Notes: generated from the letters alone by a model not told the origin. 42,656 nucleotides of DNA from Acidimicrobiaceae bacterium (GCA_013204455.1 JABMNW010000183.1:1-42656); one strand, 5' to 3'; positions 8,731 to 16,450 are shown, numbered from the stretch's first letter. A program made the numbers and translations.

Positions 8731-8788
8731 GGGTAACCAAACCGTAGGGCAGGTCAAGTGGGTAACCAAACTATGGGACAGGTCAGTA
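8731..8788 (+). repeat. Two tandem copies of a 29-bp imperfect repeat
   Basis: GGGTAACCAAAC begins both copies (8731 and 8760) and CAGGTCA lies in the same place near both ends; about 22 of 29 bases agree. The repeat marks the boundary between the his control region and a gene-poor stretch. It could be the remnant of a mobile element end, but no transposase is recognisable beside it. Confidence 0.6.
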
Positions 8789-9057
8789 AGTTCGATCGCA
8801 TGAACCGTTCCGACGCCCTTGGCTGGCAGACCCGAGGGGTCTCCCCGTGTCCGAGCGACGACCATCCGAATTTACCATCACAGTCGAAAGACAGAGTAAG
8901 GGTAAAGAACATCCACAATATTGCGGAACGCCCAATGTCCCCTATCCTCGGAGGAGTAGCCCCTGAATCCCTGGGCCGGGAAAAGTTATAGATACAGTCA
9001 GGAAAAGTCATCCCCTACTAAAAGAAAACGCGTTCCCTACCCGAGAACTATCAGTCT
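8789..9057. other. Gene-poor stretch before the potassium channel gene
   Basis: The ORFs at 8758-8991 (+) and 8754-9011 (-) have no recognisable domain, ribosome binding site or plausible composition, so I do not call them. Together with the tandem repeat upstream this may be a decayed insertion. Confidence 0.45.
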
Positions 9058-9085
9058 TAGGGGTTGGCGTATCGGTCAACCCCTA
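9058..9085 (+). promoter_or_regulatory. Perfect 9-bp inverted repeat upstream of the channel gene
   Basis: TAGGGGTTG (9058-9066) and CAACCCCTA (9077-9085) are perfect complements around a 10-base spacer, ending 30 bases before the channel start. There is no T-run, so an operator or 5'-UTR hairpin is more likely than a terminator. Confidence 0.45.
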
Positions 9086-9115
9086 CCCCGAGTTGAAATG
9101 AGTAAGAATCATTAG

Positions 9116-9811
9116 ATGCCTGAGCCCGCTGATTCTGATTACTTGATTAGGTGGAAAAAGTGGACTGACCTACCTCTACTTATTCTTGCAATTGGCAGTC
9201 TTCCGCTACTGCTCCTTGATTTTAAATCTGACCGCCTGACCGAGCTAGATACAAATTTTCTATTTGCGGTCAATGTTGCTGTGTTCGTTGCATTTGCTAT
9301 CGACTACGTCGTTGAACTCATGTTGAGTAAGCGACGTCTTCATTACATCAAGACAGAATGGGCAAGTTTTTTAATCGTAATTGCTCAGTTGCTCGCGCTC
9401 TTACCATCTCTCGGATTTCTGGGTGTGTTACGTGGAGTGCGTGCGCTCCGGGTTATTGGCACACTTACACGACTCGTTGGAATTGGAGTTGCAATTCGAG
9501 GTGACGGCAAGAAATTATTCAAAAAGCATGCAGCATCTCTGGCCTTCGGAATTTCTGGGTTCACTCTCATCTCATCTGCTGTTGCATTCACGCTGGCAGA
9601 AAATGTAGGCAAAGAAGGCCGAATAGGTTCATTCTTTGATGCACTGTGGTGGGCAGCGGCCACCATCACCACTGTCGGTTACGGCGATATCTACCCTATA
9701 ACTTCAGCCGGTCGAGTTATAGCGGTCTTCACAATGGTCGTAGGTATCAGTACCCTTGCAGTTGTCACTGCCAGAATTGCCCAGTTCTTAATGCGGAGCG
9801 ATAGCAACTAA
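9116..9811 (+). CDS. Voltage-gated-type potassium channel (six-helix ion transport protein)
   Basis: A 231-residue membrane protein with the plan S1-S4, pore, S6. The selectivity filter TTVGYGD is at residues 185-191, preceded by the pore helix FFDALWWAAATI and followed by the S6 helix VIAVFTMVVGISTLAVVTA. An S4-like helix at 102-121 (FLGVLRGVRALRVIGTLTRL) carries Arg at about every third position (106, 109, 112). These features indicate a potassium-selective channel of the Kch/KvAP type. There is no C-terminal RCK/TrkA-N domain, so gating by nucleotides is not expected. It stands alone on the plus strand between gene-poor regions, which suggests accessory gain. The physiological role is unknown. 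Confidence 0.9.
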   Translation: MPEPADSDYLIRWKKWTDLPLLILAIGSLPLLLLDFKSDRLTELDTNFLFAVNVAVFVAFAIDYVVELMLSKRRLHYIKTEWASFLIVIAQLLALLPSLGFLGVLRGVRALRVIGTLTRLVGIGVAIRGDGKKLFKKHAASLAFGISGFTLISSAVAFTLAENVGKEGRIGSFFDALWWAAATITTVGYGDIYPITSAGRVIAVFTMVVGISTLAVVTARIAQFLMRSDSN

Positions 9812-9895
9812 GTCGCCAATCCCACCTGACAGCACACGTTTATAACTTGCCTCTATTGCGCACTCAATTGTCTTCTTCTCTCACTCATGTCTGTG

Positions 9896-10690
9896 TTACG
9901 GCTTCATGCCATTAACTAATTCAGCCAGCTCCTGAATTCGCCCAACAGCGTCCACTTCCATCTCATCAGAGGCATAAGCAGCATCAGAGAAATCGTCGAA
10001 AATGTAATCACAGACTGACATGACGTCTTCCCACTTTTGCGTGTCCTGACCTTCGGGATTTTCTTCAACCCACTTGGCATGTGATACAAAAAGCGCAGCA
10101 ACACCCACTGCTTTCTTGCACAAGGACTTCAACTGAGTGATGGTCTCAGGTTCATTACATGTATTTGAGAGGTTGATTGCCTTTTCGATGGCCTTGCCTA
10201 AAGCTGCATCGGTCATCTTCTGAGGAATGAGTTCTTCAACTTCTCGTCCGACCTTGGGCATGTAGATAGACCCAAAAATACCGGTGTTGGCTGTGTCTTC
10301 CGCTGAGACTACCTTGGCCATGCCCCAAAGGAGTTCGCCTCTACTAATAGCTTCATTAACCCAATTGAACCATTGCGTATTCGCAGGCTTTCCTATGTAA
10401 CCAACGTGTACATTTGCCGCATAAACAGCCACAGCCCTCTTGTCGTACTGATTGTTCGGTTCAGGGACTAGATAAATTTCGAACTGCTTGCCCTCTGCAG
10501 CCTTTGCAACTGCAGAAATGTTGGCAACTCTGAAGGACTCACCGACAATGTCGATTTCCACCGGCTGCCCAACTTGGGCTTTCTTCAAAGTGAGCCCAAG
10601 CTTATCTGTCGCAATCAAATCAGGCAGCGTCAAGTCAGCTGGGTCAATAACGATTTCCTTTGCACCAAAGACCTTTTTCAAAAACCCCAT
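9896..10690 (-). CDS. HIRAN-domain protein of unknown function
   Basis: Residues about 45-125 form a HIRAN domain: VEIDIVGESFR, then EIYLVPEPNNQYDKRAVAVY and VHVGYIGK, the 'L..EP.N..D..A..V......GY' pattern. HIRAN domains bind DNA ends, for example in the helicase HLTF. Here there is no helicase, nuclease or other catalytic domain. The C-terminal half (about 155-264) is probably helical, acidic and unrecognised. The N-terminus GFLKKVFGAKE is amphipathic. The gene is convergent with the channel gene and 85 bases from it. The role is unknown; a link with DNA repair or with phage defence would be guesswork. Confidence 0.7.
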   Translation of the reverse strand: MGFLKKVFGAKEIVIDPADLTLPDLIATDKLGLTLKKAQVGQPVEIDIVGESFRVANISAVAKAAEGKQFEIYLVPEPNNQYDKRAVAVYAANVHVGYIGKPANTQWFNWVNEAISRGELLWGMAKVVSAEDTANTGIFGSIYMPKVGREVEELIPQKMTDAALGKAIEKAINLSNTCNEPETITQLKSLCKKAVGVAALFVSHAKWVEENPEGQDTQKWEDVMSVCDYIFDDFSDAAYASDEMEVDAVGRIQELAELVNGMKP

Positions 10691-11474
10691 AACTCTCCTT
10701 CATCACCCATTAAGACAGAATAGTTAGACATTCTGACAATCTAATCAATATCGAGTTGCAGTCGCAAAAATATCGACAAAAGCTTTAATAGTCGTTTCGG
10801 ATGGTCACAGTACCATCAGCAGAGTTTTGTTTCATCTCAAAGGATTTCAGATTGAAATCCAACATCTCCGAAATTCCTGTACCGTTAACTCTCCTGATTG
10901 TGCTTGTGTATATCGGGCCACCATTGCCCCACTAGATCAGCCGGTGATAGCGCTGACAGAAGTTTCAGAGACACTACTTCGTAGCGCATGGACAGTCCAT
11001 CCGCGCCTCCATGCGTGCGCTGATGGTGCGCCGAGGTGTTGCGGACACAACCTGATTGGATTAGTCGACATATAAAACAAGGACCCTTGTGTACTCCTGC
11101 CGATATGTTTGCGAAGTGCATGACGCGCCGATGGAGACAGAGGCGCTAATGAGTATCGGTGTAAACAGAAGCGCCAACGCACTCCTGGAAATGACTCTTG
11201 ATTTCGAATGACCCCTTTTGATTCCTAGATGTGGCCGGTCATTTGATGCCGAATATCCGGCCGAACTTTGACCGCCGACCAGACCGACTCAGCGGGACTC
11301 CGGTCGCACGAGAAATTTTGCGAGTCGCTTTCGTGACGCCAAGGGCTCTCTTCCAAGAGAACGTCAACCCACGACCAAGTCTCATATGAGACGAACTATA
11401 CACCTGTCTGTTTAACCCGCTGAATCAAGTTGATACGAGTAACTCCACGAGATATTCATCTAGTCCAAACCTTG
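10691..11474. other. 784-bp intergenic stretch between the HIRAN gene and tRNA-Val
   Basis: None of the ORFs here (10827-11075 +, 10885-11121 -, 10937-11182 -) shows a recognisable motif or ribosome binding site. The stretch holds two palindromes (listed separately) next to the tRNA. I see no intact gene, transposase or integrase. Confidence 0.5.
11347..11392. repeat. Pair of palindromes beside tRNA-Val
   Basis: TCTCTTCCAAGAGA (11347-11360) has perfect 6-bp arms. GTCTCATATGAGAC (11379-11392) is a perfect 14-bp palindrome. They lie 19 bases apart, 83 bases downstream of the tRNA 3' end. They could be a transcription-end structure or protein-binding sites. Confidence 0.5.
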
Positions 11475-11548
11475 TGGGCACGACGGGGCTCGAACCCGGG
11501 ACCTCCACCATGTCAAGGTGGCACTCTAACCAACTGAGCTACGCGCCC
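11475..11548 (-). tRNA. tRNA-Val (anticodon GAC)
   Basis: The minus strand folds as a complete tRNA. The acceptor arms GGGCGCG and CGTGCCC pair (one G-T), the D arm is AGCTCAGTTGGTTAGAGT, the anticodon stem CCACC/GGTGG encloses TTGACAT with GAC at the anticodon position, and the T arm is CCCGGGTTCGAGCCCCG. The anticodon GAC reads the valine codon GUC. The CCA end is not encoded. Confidence 0.95.
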
Positions 11549-11561
11549 TTACTAGACCGCA

Positions 11562-11592
11562 ATCATAGCGCCCACGTGAGGGTTCGTGCCAA
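11562..11592 (-). promoter_or_regulatory. Probable promoter of tRNA-Val
   Basis: On the minus strand TTGGCA (11587-11592) and TATGAT (11562-11567) are 19 bases apart. The -10 box ends 13 bases before the tRNA, leaving a short 5' leader. The spacer is longer than ideal. Confidence 0.4.
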
Positions 11593-11649
11593 GAAAGTCC
11601 GAGGTGCGAGGATATTGAATAATTATCGGGATCAAATACGGGGGCTCGT

Positions 11650-12456
11650 ATGGCCAAGTTAACGCTTAAGGATCTCTTCGAAACCAAAGGTAAACGACAT
11701 CTAACTCAAGTTTTTGTGCGCACACCAAATGAGGCGAGCGCGTGTGAAGAAGCGGGTATCGACATGCTCGTTGCCTCGGAATTGCACGATGGCCAATCAA
11801 GTGATTACGTCGGTATTCGCAAAGCAGCGCCAAACACATTTCTAACGATTGGTCTGGCGATCAATAAATACGCCGGTCACGACGAAGTATTACGCAATGC
11901 GTACCGATTGATGGGCGTTGGCGCCGACACACTTTATTGCGGATACGGAATCGACACCGTTCACGCACTCGCAAGCGAACACATTCCGGTTGTTGGACAC
12001 GTGGGATTAGTCCCCTATCGCAATTCTTGGTTCGGAGGAATGAAGGCCGTTGGCAAAACGAGCGCAGAGGCCCTGAAGGTTTGGGAATTGACTAAACGGT
12101 ATGAAGATGCCGGCGCAGTCGGTGTTGAAATGGAAGTTGTCCCTTCTCAAGTCGCCTCAGAAATCTGCAAGCATACGAAAATGCTGATCATCGGCATGGG
12201 TGCAGGACTTAACTGCGATGTGCAATATCTTTTTGCGACGGATATTCTCGGTGATAACGAAGGTCATGTGCCGCGCCATTCGAAGGTTTATCGTGACTTT
12301 AGAAGCGAGTACCACCGCCTACATCGCGAATCTGTTTCGGCTTTCAAAGAATTTAGAAGTGATGTCTTGACGGGTGCGTATCCGAAGAAAGAAAATGAGG
12401 TTTCGATCGAGAAGAGTGAACTCGACGAGTTTCTTAAAGCGATTAAATCTAAATAG
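11650..12456 (+). CDS. PanB-like (ketopantoate hydroxymethyltransferase superfamily) protein with altered active site
   Basis: A 268-residue TIM-barrel protein whose core matches PanB: VVGHVGLVPYRNSWFGG, VGVEMEVVPSQVASEI (containing the base Glu of the LECVP motif) and IGMGAGLNCDVQYLFATDIL followed by GHVPRHSKVYRDF. The PanB magnesium ligands are missing, however. The usual VGDS reads VASE near residue 41, the second Asp (ADLPF) is replaced by TIGLA, and the KIEGG region reads LYCGYG. Authentic ketopantoate synthesis is therefore doubtful; a related retro-aldol or lyase reaction on another 2-oxoacid is more likely. The start is ATG 11650. It lies just outside the left repeat of the island and converges with the LeuB-like gene. 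Confidence 0.75.
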   Translation: MAKLTLKDLFETKGKRHLTQVFVRTPNEASACEEAGIDMLVASELHDGQSSDYVGIRKAAPNTFLTIGLAINKYAGHDEVLRNAYRLMGVGADTLYCGYGIDTVHALASEHIPVVGHVGLVPYRNSWFGGMKAVGKTSAEALKVWELTKRYEDAGAVGVEMEVVPSQVASEICKHTKMLIIGMGAGLNCDVQYLFATDILGDNEGHVPRHSKVYRDFRSEYHRLHRESVSAFKEFRSDVLTGAYPKKENEVSIEKSELDEFLKAIKSK

Positions 12457-12470
12457 AGTCAACAAGTCAC

Positions 12471-12495
12471 CGAATCAATTAGCCGCAGCGCGACT
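12471..12495 (+). repeat. Left direct repeat of the island (copy of the hemW 3' end)
   Basis: This 25-bp segment matches 37957-37981 at 24 of 25 positions, including the exact block ATTAGCCGCAGCGCGACT. Read on the minus strand in the hemW frame it encodes the hemW C-terminal residues LRLIDS and then VTC and a stop; the one mismatch is silent (ATT versus ATA). Confidence 0.85.
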
Positions 12496-13504
12496 AACTA
12501 CGGCTAACTCGACTAGCAATAGTGTCGCCAATCTCCTTGGTTGATCCAAACGCAGGCTCTTGGCAAGCAGCGGTAATCCGCGTAGCTGCCTCATTCTCGC
12601 CAAGAAAATCGATCATAAGTGCCGCTGAAAGAATCGCTGCAGTCGGATCGGCTATTCCTTTACCTGCAATGTCAGGAGCTGAACCATGCACGGGCTCAAA
12701 CAAAGATGGGTTCGAACGCATTGGATTTAAGTTCGCAGATGCAGCACGACCAATTCCTCCACTGATCGACGCTCCAAGATCGGTAATAATGTCGCCGAAC
12801 AAATTGTCCGTGACAATCACATCAAATCGATGCGGATCATTAACAAAATATATACATGCCGCATCAACATGAAAGTACGCAGTCGTGACTGTAGGGAATT
12901 CCACTGCAACCTGGTCGAATATACGTTGCCACAAATCCCCCGAATACTGCAATATATTCGTCTTATGTACAAGCGTTAGATGCCGCCTCGGACGACTAGC
13001 GGCGAGCTCAAACGCATACCGAACGCATCTCGCAACCCCAAAAGCAGTATTTACGCTGCCTTGAGTAGCCACCTCGTAATCCGTACCTCGGCGCAATACT
13101 CCTCCTTCGCCGACATACGATCCCTCCGTATTCTCCCGTATGACTACAATTTCATGCCCCTTCGTCTGGCCTGGAGCAACACCTTTCACCGGACGCATGT
13201 TTATATATAGGTCTAAATCAAAACGGAGCTTTAATATAATTCCTCGTTCTAGGATGCTTGGCGGTACCTCTGGCGTGCCAATTGCGCCAAATAAAATTGC
13301 ATCAAATTTACGAAGCTCATGCACGGTTGTATTCGACAAGGTCTCGCCATCACGAAGATAACGCTCACCACTAATGTCAAACCTTTTCGAGTCAAAGGGT
13401 GTGCCGGTAGCGGTCAATACCTTAAGCGCTTCCTGAACTACATCTGGCCCAATACCGTCGCCGCCGATAACAGCGATTTGATATTTTCGTCCGCTTGCCT
13501 TCAT
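12494..13504 (-). CDS. Isopropylmalate-dehydrogenase-family beta-decarboxylating dehydrogenase (LeuB-like)
   Basis: An NAD-dependent oxidative decarboxylase of 3-substituted malates; 336 residues, normal length. GGDGIGPDV is at the N-terminus, LRFDLDLYINMRPV (residues 93-106) carries the malate-binding Arg residues, VHKTN at 179-183 the catalytic Lys, TDNLFGDIITD at 232-242 the metal-binding Asp residues and EPVHGSAPDIAGKGIADP the NAD loop. It strongly resembles the actinobacterial type of LeuB. It is last in an operon with E1beta, E1alpha, a lipoyl protein and RidA. It may therefore serve the island's pathway, giving a 2-oxoacid for the E1 enzyme, rather than leucine synthesis. The stop codon lies in the left island repeat. 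AAGGA precedes the start by about eight bases. Confidence 0.85.
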   Translation of the reverse strand: MKASGRKYQIAVIGGDGIGPDVVQEALKVLTATGTPFDSKRFDISGERYLRDGETLSNTTVHELRKFDAILFGAIGTPEVPPSILERGIILKLRFDLDLYINMRPVKGVAPGQTKGHEIVVIRENTEGSYVGEGGVLRRGTDYEVATQGSVNTAFGVARCVRYAFELAASRPRRHLTLVHKTNILQYSGDLWQRIFDQVAVEFPTVTTAYFHVDAACIYFVNDPHRFDVIVTDNLFGDIITDLGASISGGIGRAASANLNPMRSNPSLFEPVHGSAPDIAGKGIADPTAAILSAALMIDFLGENEAATRITAACQEPAFGSTKEIGDTIASRVSRS

Positions 13505-13521
13505 TGAAAAATCCTTAAACT

Positions 13522-13926
13522 TTAGAGTTCGCTGCCGACAATCGCGGTCGCTTCGACTTCGATAAGTAGATCTGGATGCAGCAACTCGCTGATCACATAA
13601 AAAGCGCTCGCAGGCGGCACTTCCATATGCGCGAATGCCTCACCATGTGCACGACCAGCCGCCTCCCATTGAGTGACATCGGTAATGAATACTCTCGTTC
13701 GAATTATGTCTTCGACGGTGCCACCGAGATCTTCAACCGCCTTCACAATTATTTTGATTACCTCCTTGGCCTGTAAATACATATCTCTTGGATGAAGAAT
13801 CTGTCCATCCGGACCACTAGAGGAGCAGCCCGAAATCTCAATGAGATTTCCAACCCTCACCGCGCGCGAATATCCGACATTCGACCACGACCTATTCGAT
13901 GGCACACCTATTTTCTTGCCAGTCAT
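13522..13926 (-). CDS. Rid-family (YjgF/YER057c/UK114) protein without the RidA arginine
   Basis: A 134-residue trimer-forming Rid protein. NLIEISGCSSSG, VEDIIRTRVFITDVTQWEAAGRAHGEAF and LLIEVEATAIV are the family's strand and helix signatures. Classical RidA hydrolyses reactive enamines/imines from PLP enzymes with an Arg in the PAR(S/T) motif. Here that place reads PPASAF (residues 104-109), without Arg, so the protein belongs to one of the Rid subgroups of unsettled activity. The start at 13926 has GGGGGA seven bases upstream. Its position between the lipoyl protein and the LeuB-like gene suggests help with an unstable intermediate of this pathway. Confidence 0.8.
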   Translation of the reverse strand: MTGKKIGVPSNRSWSNVGYSRAVRVGNLIEISGCSSSGPDGQILHPRDMYLQAKEVIKIIVKAVEDLGGTVEDIIRTRVFITDVTQWEAAGRAHGEAFAHMEVPPASAFYVISELLHPDLLIEVEATAIVGSEL

Positions 13927-14069
13927 TTCTTCCCCCTTTTAATATCCACTGAAATGAATCCAACAGCACGTCCCTACGACTACAGACTCCTCTGCCACAT
14001 GACTGTGAACTACGTCGAATAATTGATATCGGTTTATTTGCATTCTCCTAAATATTAACTTTCATCTGA

Positions 14070-14312
14070 CTAATCAATTCTTCGTATTAAACAAATTGGC
14101 GAACCAGTAGTTACTTCATCACCAATATTGACCAGAATTTCTTCGACGACTCCCGACCATGGTGATTCAACATCAACTTCAACTTTGTCTGTTTCGACAC
14201 GGACTAGAGGATCACCTTGGCTAACTTGCGATCCAACAGAAACGAGCCAATCAAGCACCACCACTTCATCGACCGTGTCTCCGAGTCTTGGCAGGTTTAC
14301 TGGTTCGCTCAT
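14070..14312 (-). CDS. Standalone lipoyl-domain protein
   Basis: At 80 residues this is a single biotinyl/lipoyl domain and nothing else. The modified lysine is K43 in VETDKVEVDVESPWSG, with the second hairpin GDEVTTGSPICLI. There is no E1/E3-binding domain and no acyltransferase domain after it, unlike the E2 of 2-oxoacid dehydrogenases. Its start overlaps the E1alpha stop by four bases (ATGA), so it is co-translated with E1. It should carry the acyl or aldehyde group made by E1 to a transferase encoded elsewhere, or to an unusual acceptor. A biotin role is less likely because the partner genes are E1 subunits. Confidence 0.88.
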   Translation of the reverse strand: MSEPVNLPRLGDTVDEVVVLDWLVSVGSQVSQGDPLVRVETDKVEVDVESPWSGVVEEILVNIGDEVTTGSPICLIRRID

Positions 14313-15304
14313 TGTCCACCTCCTATAGAAATATTTCTAAACATGGCAGAAACATCGGCGAGGGGGCTTGCCATCACTCGCTCAACAAGTTGAGCGATTC
14401 TCTCTTGAATTTCCTGACGAATTGTTTGAGCACGCTCTTTGCTTAGGAGTCCAGCTTCAATTAGTTGAGCTTCATAGAGATCAATCGGATCGCGTTTCAA
14501 CCACTCCTCCAACTCACCCGCAGGTCGATACAGGCCAGCGTCTGCGCGTGAATGGCCGGAGTAGCGATACGTCTTGCATTCAAGCAATGTCGGACCTCCG
14601 CCCGACCTCGCTCTTTCGACCGCGCGCGCAACCCCCTGAGCAACTTTGTCCACAGACTGCCCATCAATAATCTCTGTAGGCATTGAATACGATTCTGCAC
14701 GTATTGAAATATCTTCTACCGAAGTTGTGAGATTAATTCGCGAGTACTCACCGTAAACATTGTTTTCACAAATGAATACAACAGGAAGCTTCCACACCGA
14801 TGCGAGGTTGAGCCCCTCGTGAAATGCACCGATGTTGCTCGCGCCATCACCAAATACGGCCACCGCACAACGATCTTCACCTAGCACCTGAGCACTTAGG
14901 GCCGCTCCCGCCGCAACAGGGATACCGCCTCCAACAATCGCCGAAGTAGGTAGCAGGCCAATTGATGCATCACTTAGATGCATCGAGCCGCCAACACCAC
15001 CAATCGATCCAATCGCTCGGCCCATTATCTCACCTAATACAGAATCGGTTGTCATACCAAGGGCCAACGCAATTCCGTGGCTGCGATAAGTGCAGCAAAC
15101 ATTATCTGTTGGCCTAAGCGTCATCGCGATACCGATTGCAATAGCTTCTTGACCTTGATAGGTATGCGTCGTGCCATGGACTAGACCTTCAGCAAAAAGT
15201 TCTTTAATGCGATCTTCGAAATATCTGATCTCGAGCATTCTGTCCCAGCGTGATACTGGATCGTTTAGGGATTCTCTGCGTTGAAGTTGCTGTGACTTGA
15301 TCAT
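14309..15304 (-). CDS. 2-oxoacid dehydrogenase E1 component, alpha subunit
   Basis: A thiamine-diphosphate enzyme subunit of 331 residues when started at ATG 15304. That start overlaps the E1beta stop (ATGA), and the track's longer start lies inside E1beta. The ThDP motif runs from GDGASNIGAFHEG (152-164) to FICENNVYGEYS (177-188). YRSHG (73-77) and GGVGGSMHLSD (102-112) line the active site, and KTYRYSGHSRAD is the phosphorylation-loop region. The family includes pyruvate, branched-chain and acetoin dehydrogenase E1alpha. The specificity is not readable. Together with E1beta it would decarboxylate a 2-oxoacid and reductively acylate the adjacent lipoyl protein. Confidence 0.9.
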   Translation of the reverse strand: MIKSQQLQRRESLNDPVSRWDRMLEIRYFEDRIKELFAEGLVHGTTHTYQGQEAIAIGIAMTLRPTDNVCCTYRSHGIALALGMTTDSVLGEIMGRAIGSIGGVGGSMHLSDASIGLLPTSAIVGGGIPVAAGAALSAQVLGEDRCAVAVFGDGASNIGAFHEGLNLASVWKLPVVFICENNVYGEYSRINLTTSVEDISIRAESYSMPTEIIDGQSVDKVAQGVARAVERARSGGGPTLLECKTYRYSGHSRADAGLYRPAGELEEWLKRDPIDLYEAQLIEAGLLSKERAQTIRQEIQERIAQLVERVMASPLADVSAMFRNISIGGGQ

Positions 15305-16314
15305 GACAAGTAGCCCCCCTTTACCCACCATGGTTGGTCTCGTTTATTTGTACTGACGAGTACGTCTATTTGCTCCCGGACATACTCCGACGATGGTAAG
15401 AAACGCTTTTCAAGATGTGGCGGATATGGCACCGGCACATCCGGACAGGTAATGCGAAGGACCGGCGCCTTCAGTTCACTGAAACATTCCGAAGCGACAT
15501 ACGAAGCAATTTCGGTACCCCAGCCTCCCGAAAATGGACTTTCCTCAACTAGCACCAAGCGGCCCGTACGCGCAACAGACTCGCAAACCATCTCACGATC
15601 CCACGGAATCAGTGATCTAAGGTCAATCACATCGGCGGTCCAAGTCGTACTTTGAGTTGCTGCAAGTGCTGTCCCAACAGTTTGGCCTAAGCCAACAATT
15701 GTTACATCATTACCTTTATTCAGTATCTCTCCAGTACCAATTGGAATTATTCCAGATTCACCAAGTACTACTTCTTCTCTTTCGGCATACAACACTCGAG
15801 GCTCGAATACTGCGACCGGATTTTCGTCGCGAATTGCAGCGCGAACAAGTCCATACGCTGTTCGCGCCCCAGATGGAACAACAAGCTTTAGTCCTGGTGT
15901 CGCGTAGAGCCAGGTCTCAAGTGTCTGAGAATGTTGCGCACCAAATCCCAATCCGGAGCCAACTGAAGCCCGAACTACTAATGGCGCACCATAAGCGCCA
16001 CCGGACAAATAACGAAACTTCGCCGCCTCTGTAACCAACTGATCCAACGCGACTCCTAGAAACTCTACAAACATAATTTCCACAACTGGCCTAAGACCGG
16101 TTGCGGCAGCACCGACTGCGGCGCCGAGAAAACCCATTTCTGAAATCGGAGTATCTCTAACGCGATTAGGCCCAAATTCCTCAAGCAAACCTTCGGAGGT
16201 CTTGAATGGGCCTCCTGCAGCAGCAATATCCTCTCCCATTATTATTACGCGAGCATCCTGCCGCATTTCATCGGCCAATGCGTGAGCAATCGCCTGCCTC
16301 ATTCTCAATTTCAT
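15301..16314 (-). CDS. 2-oxoacid dehydrogenase E1 component, beta subunit
   Basis: The beta subunit of the alpha2beta2 E1 enzyme. The start is ATG 16314 (MKLRMRQAIAHALADEM), with AGGAGA about eight bases upstream, giving 337 residues; the track ORF begins too early at 16416. RDTPISEMGFLGAAVGAA carries the catalytic Glu, GFGAQHSQTLETW the conserved His of the substrate channel, and PGLKLVVPSGARTAYGLV the potassium-loop region. It is first in the operon E1beta-E1alpha-lipoyl-rid-leuB-like, so the gene order is the reverse of the common alpha-beta order. The region upstream contains LacI-type operators. Confidence 0.9.
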   Translation of the reverse strand: MKLRMRQAIAHALADEMRQDARVIIMGEDIAAAGGPFKTSEGLLEEFGPNRVRDTPISEMGFLGAAVGAAATGLRPVVEIMFVEFLGVALDQLVTEAAKFRYLSGGAYGAPLVVRASVGSGLGFGAQHSQTLETWLYATPGLKLVVPSGARTAYGLVRAAIRDENPVAVFEPRVLYAEREEVVLGESGIIPIGTGEILNKGNDVTIVGLGQTVGTALAATQSTTWTADVIDLRSLIPWDREMVCESVARTGRLVLVEESPFSGGWGTEIASYVASECFSELKAPVLRITCPDVPVPYPPHLEKRFLPSSEYVREQIDVLVSTNKRDQPWWVKGGYLS

Positions 16315-16450
16315 GACTTCATTCTCCTTTATGCGTATGTTAAGCCTGCGTCTTCTTTGTTCCGTAATATGTGAAAGCAAGTGACCACATTCCAACTCCT
16401 CAAAGTATAAATTCAAGTTCGCTTCTGATTACTAATTTTGAGCGATTTTA

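Noticed and set aside
8471-8740. 89-aa minus-strand ORF covering the his leader
   Set aside because: It runs through the terminator and the leader in a different frame, has no recognisable domain, and the His-rich 18-codon frame explains this DNA better.
8758-8991. 77-aa plus-strand ORF after the tandem repeat
   Set aside because: No ribosome binding site, no recognisable motif, and it begins inside the repeat.
11475-11548. tRNA-Val as the attachment site of the catabolic island
   Set aside because: The island's direct repeats lie at 12471 and in hemW, not in the tRNA, and I found no second copy of the tRNA 3' end in the window.
12479-12507. TTAGCCG/CGGCTAA inverted repeat at the end of the LeuB-like gene
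   Set aside because: The arms are only 7 bp with a 15-base spacer and no T-run; part of it is the island repeat, so it is not a convincing terminator.
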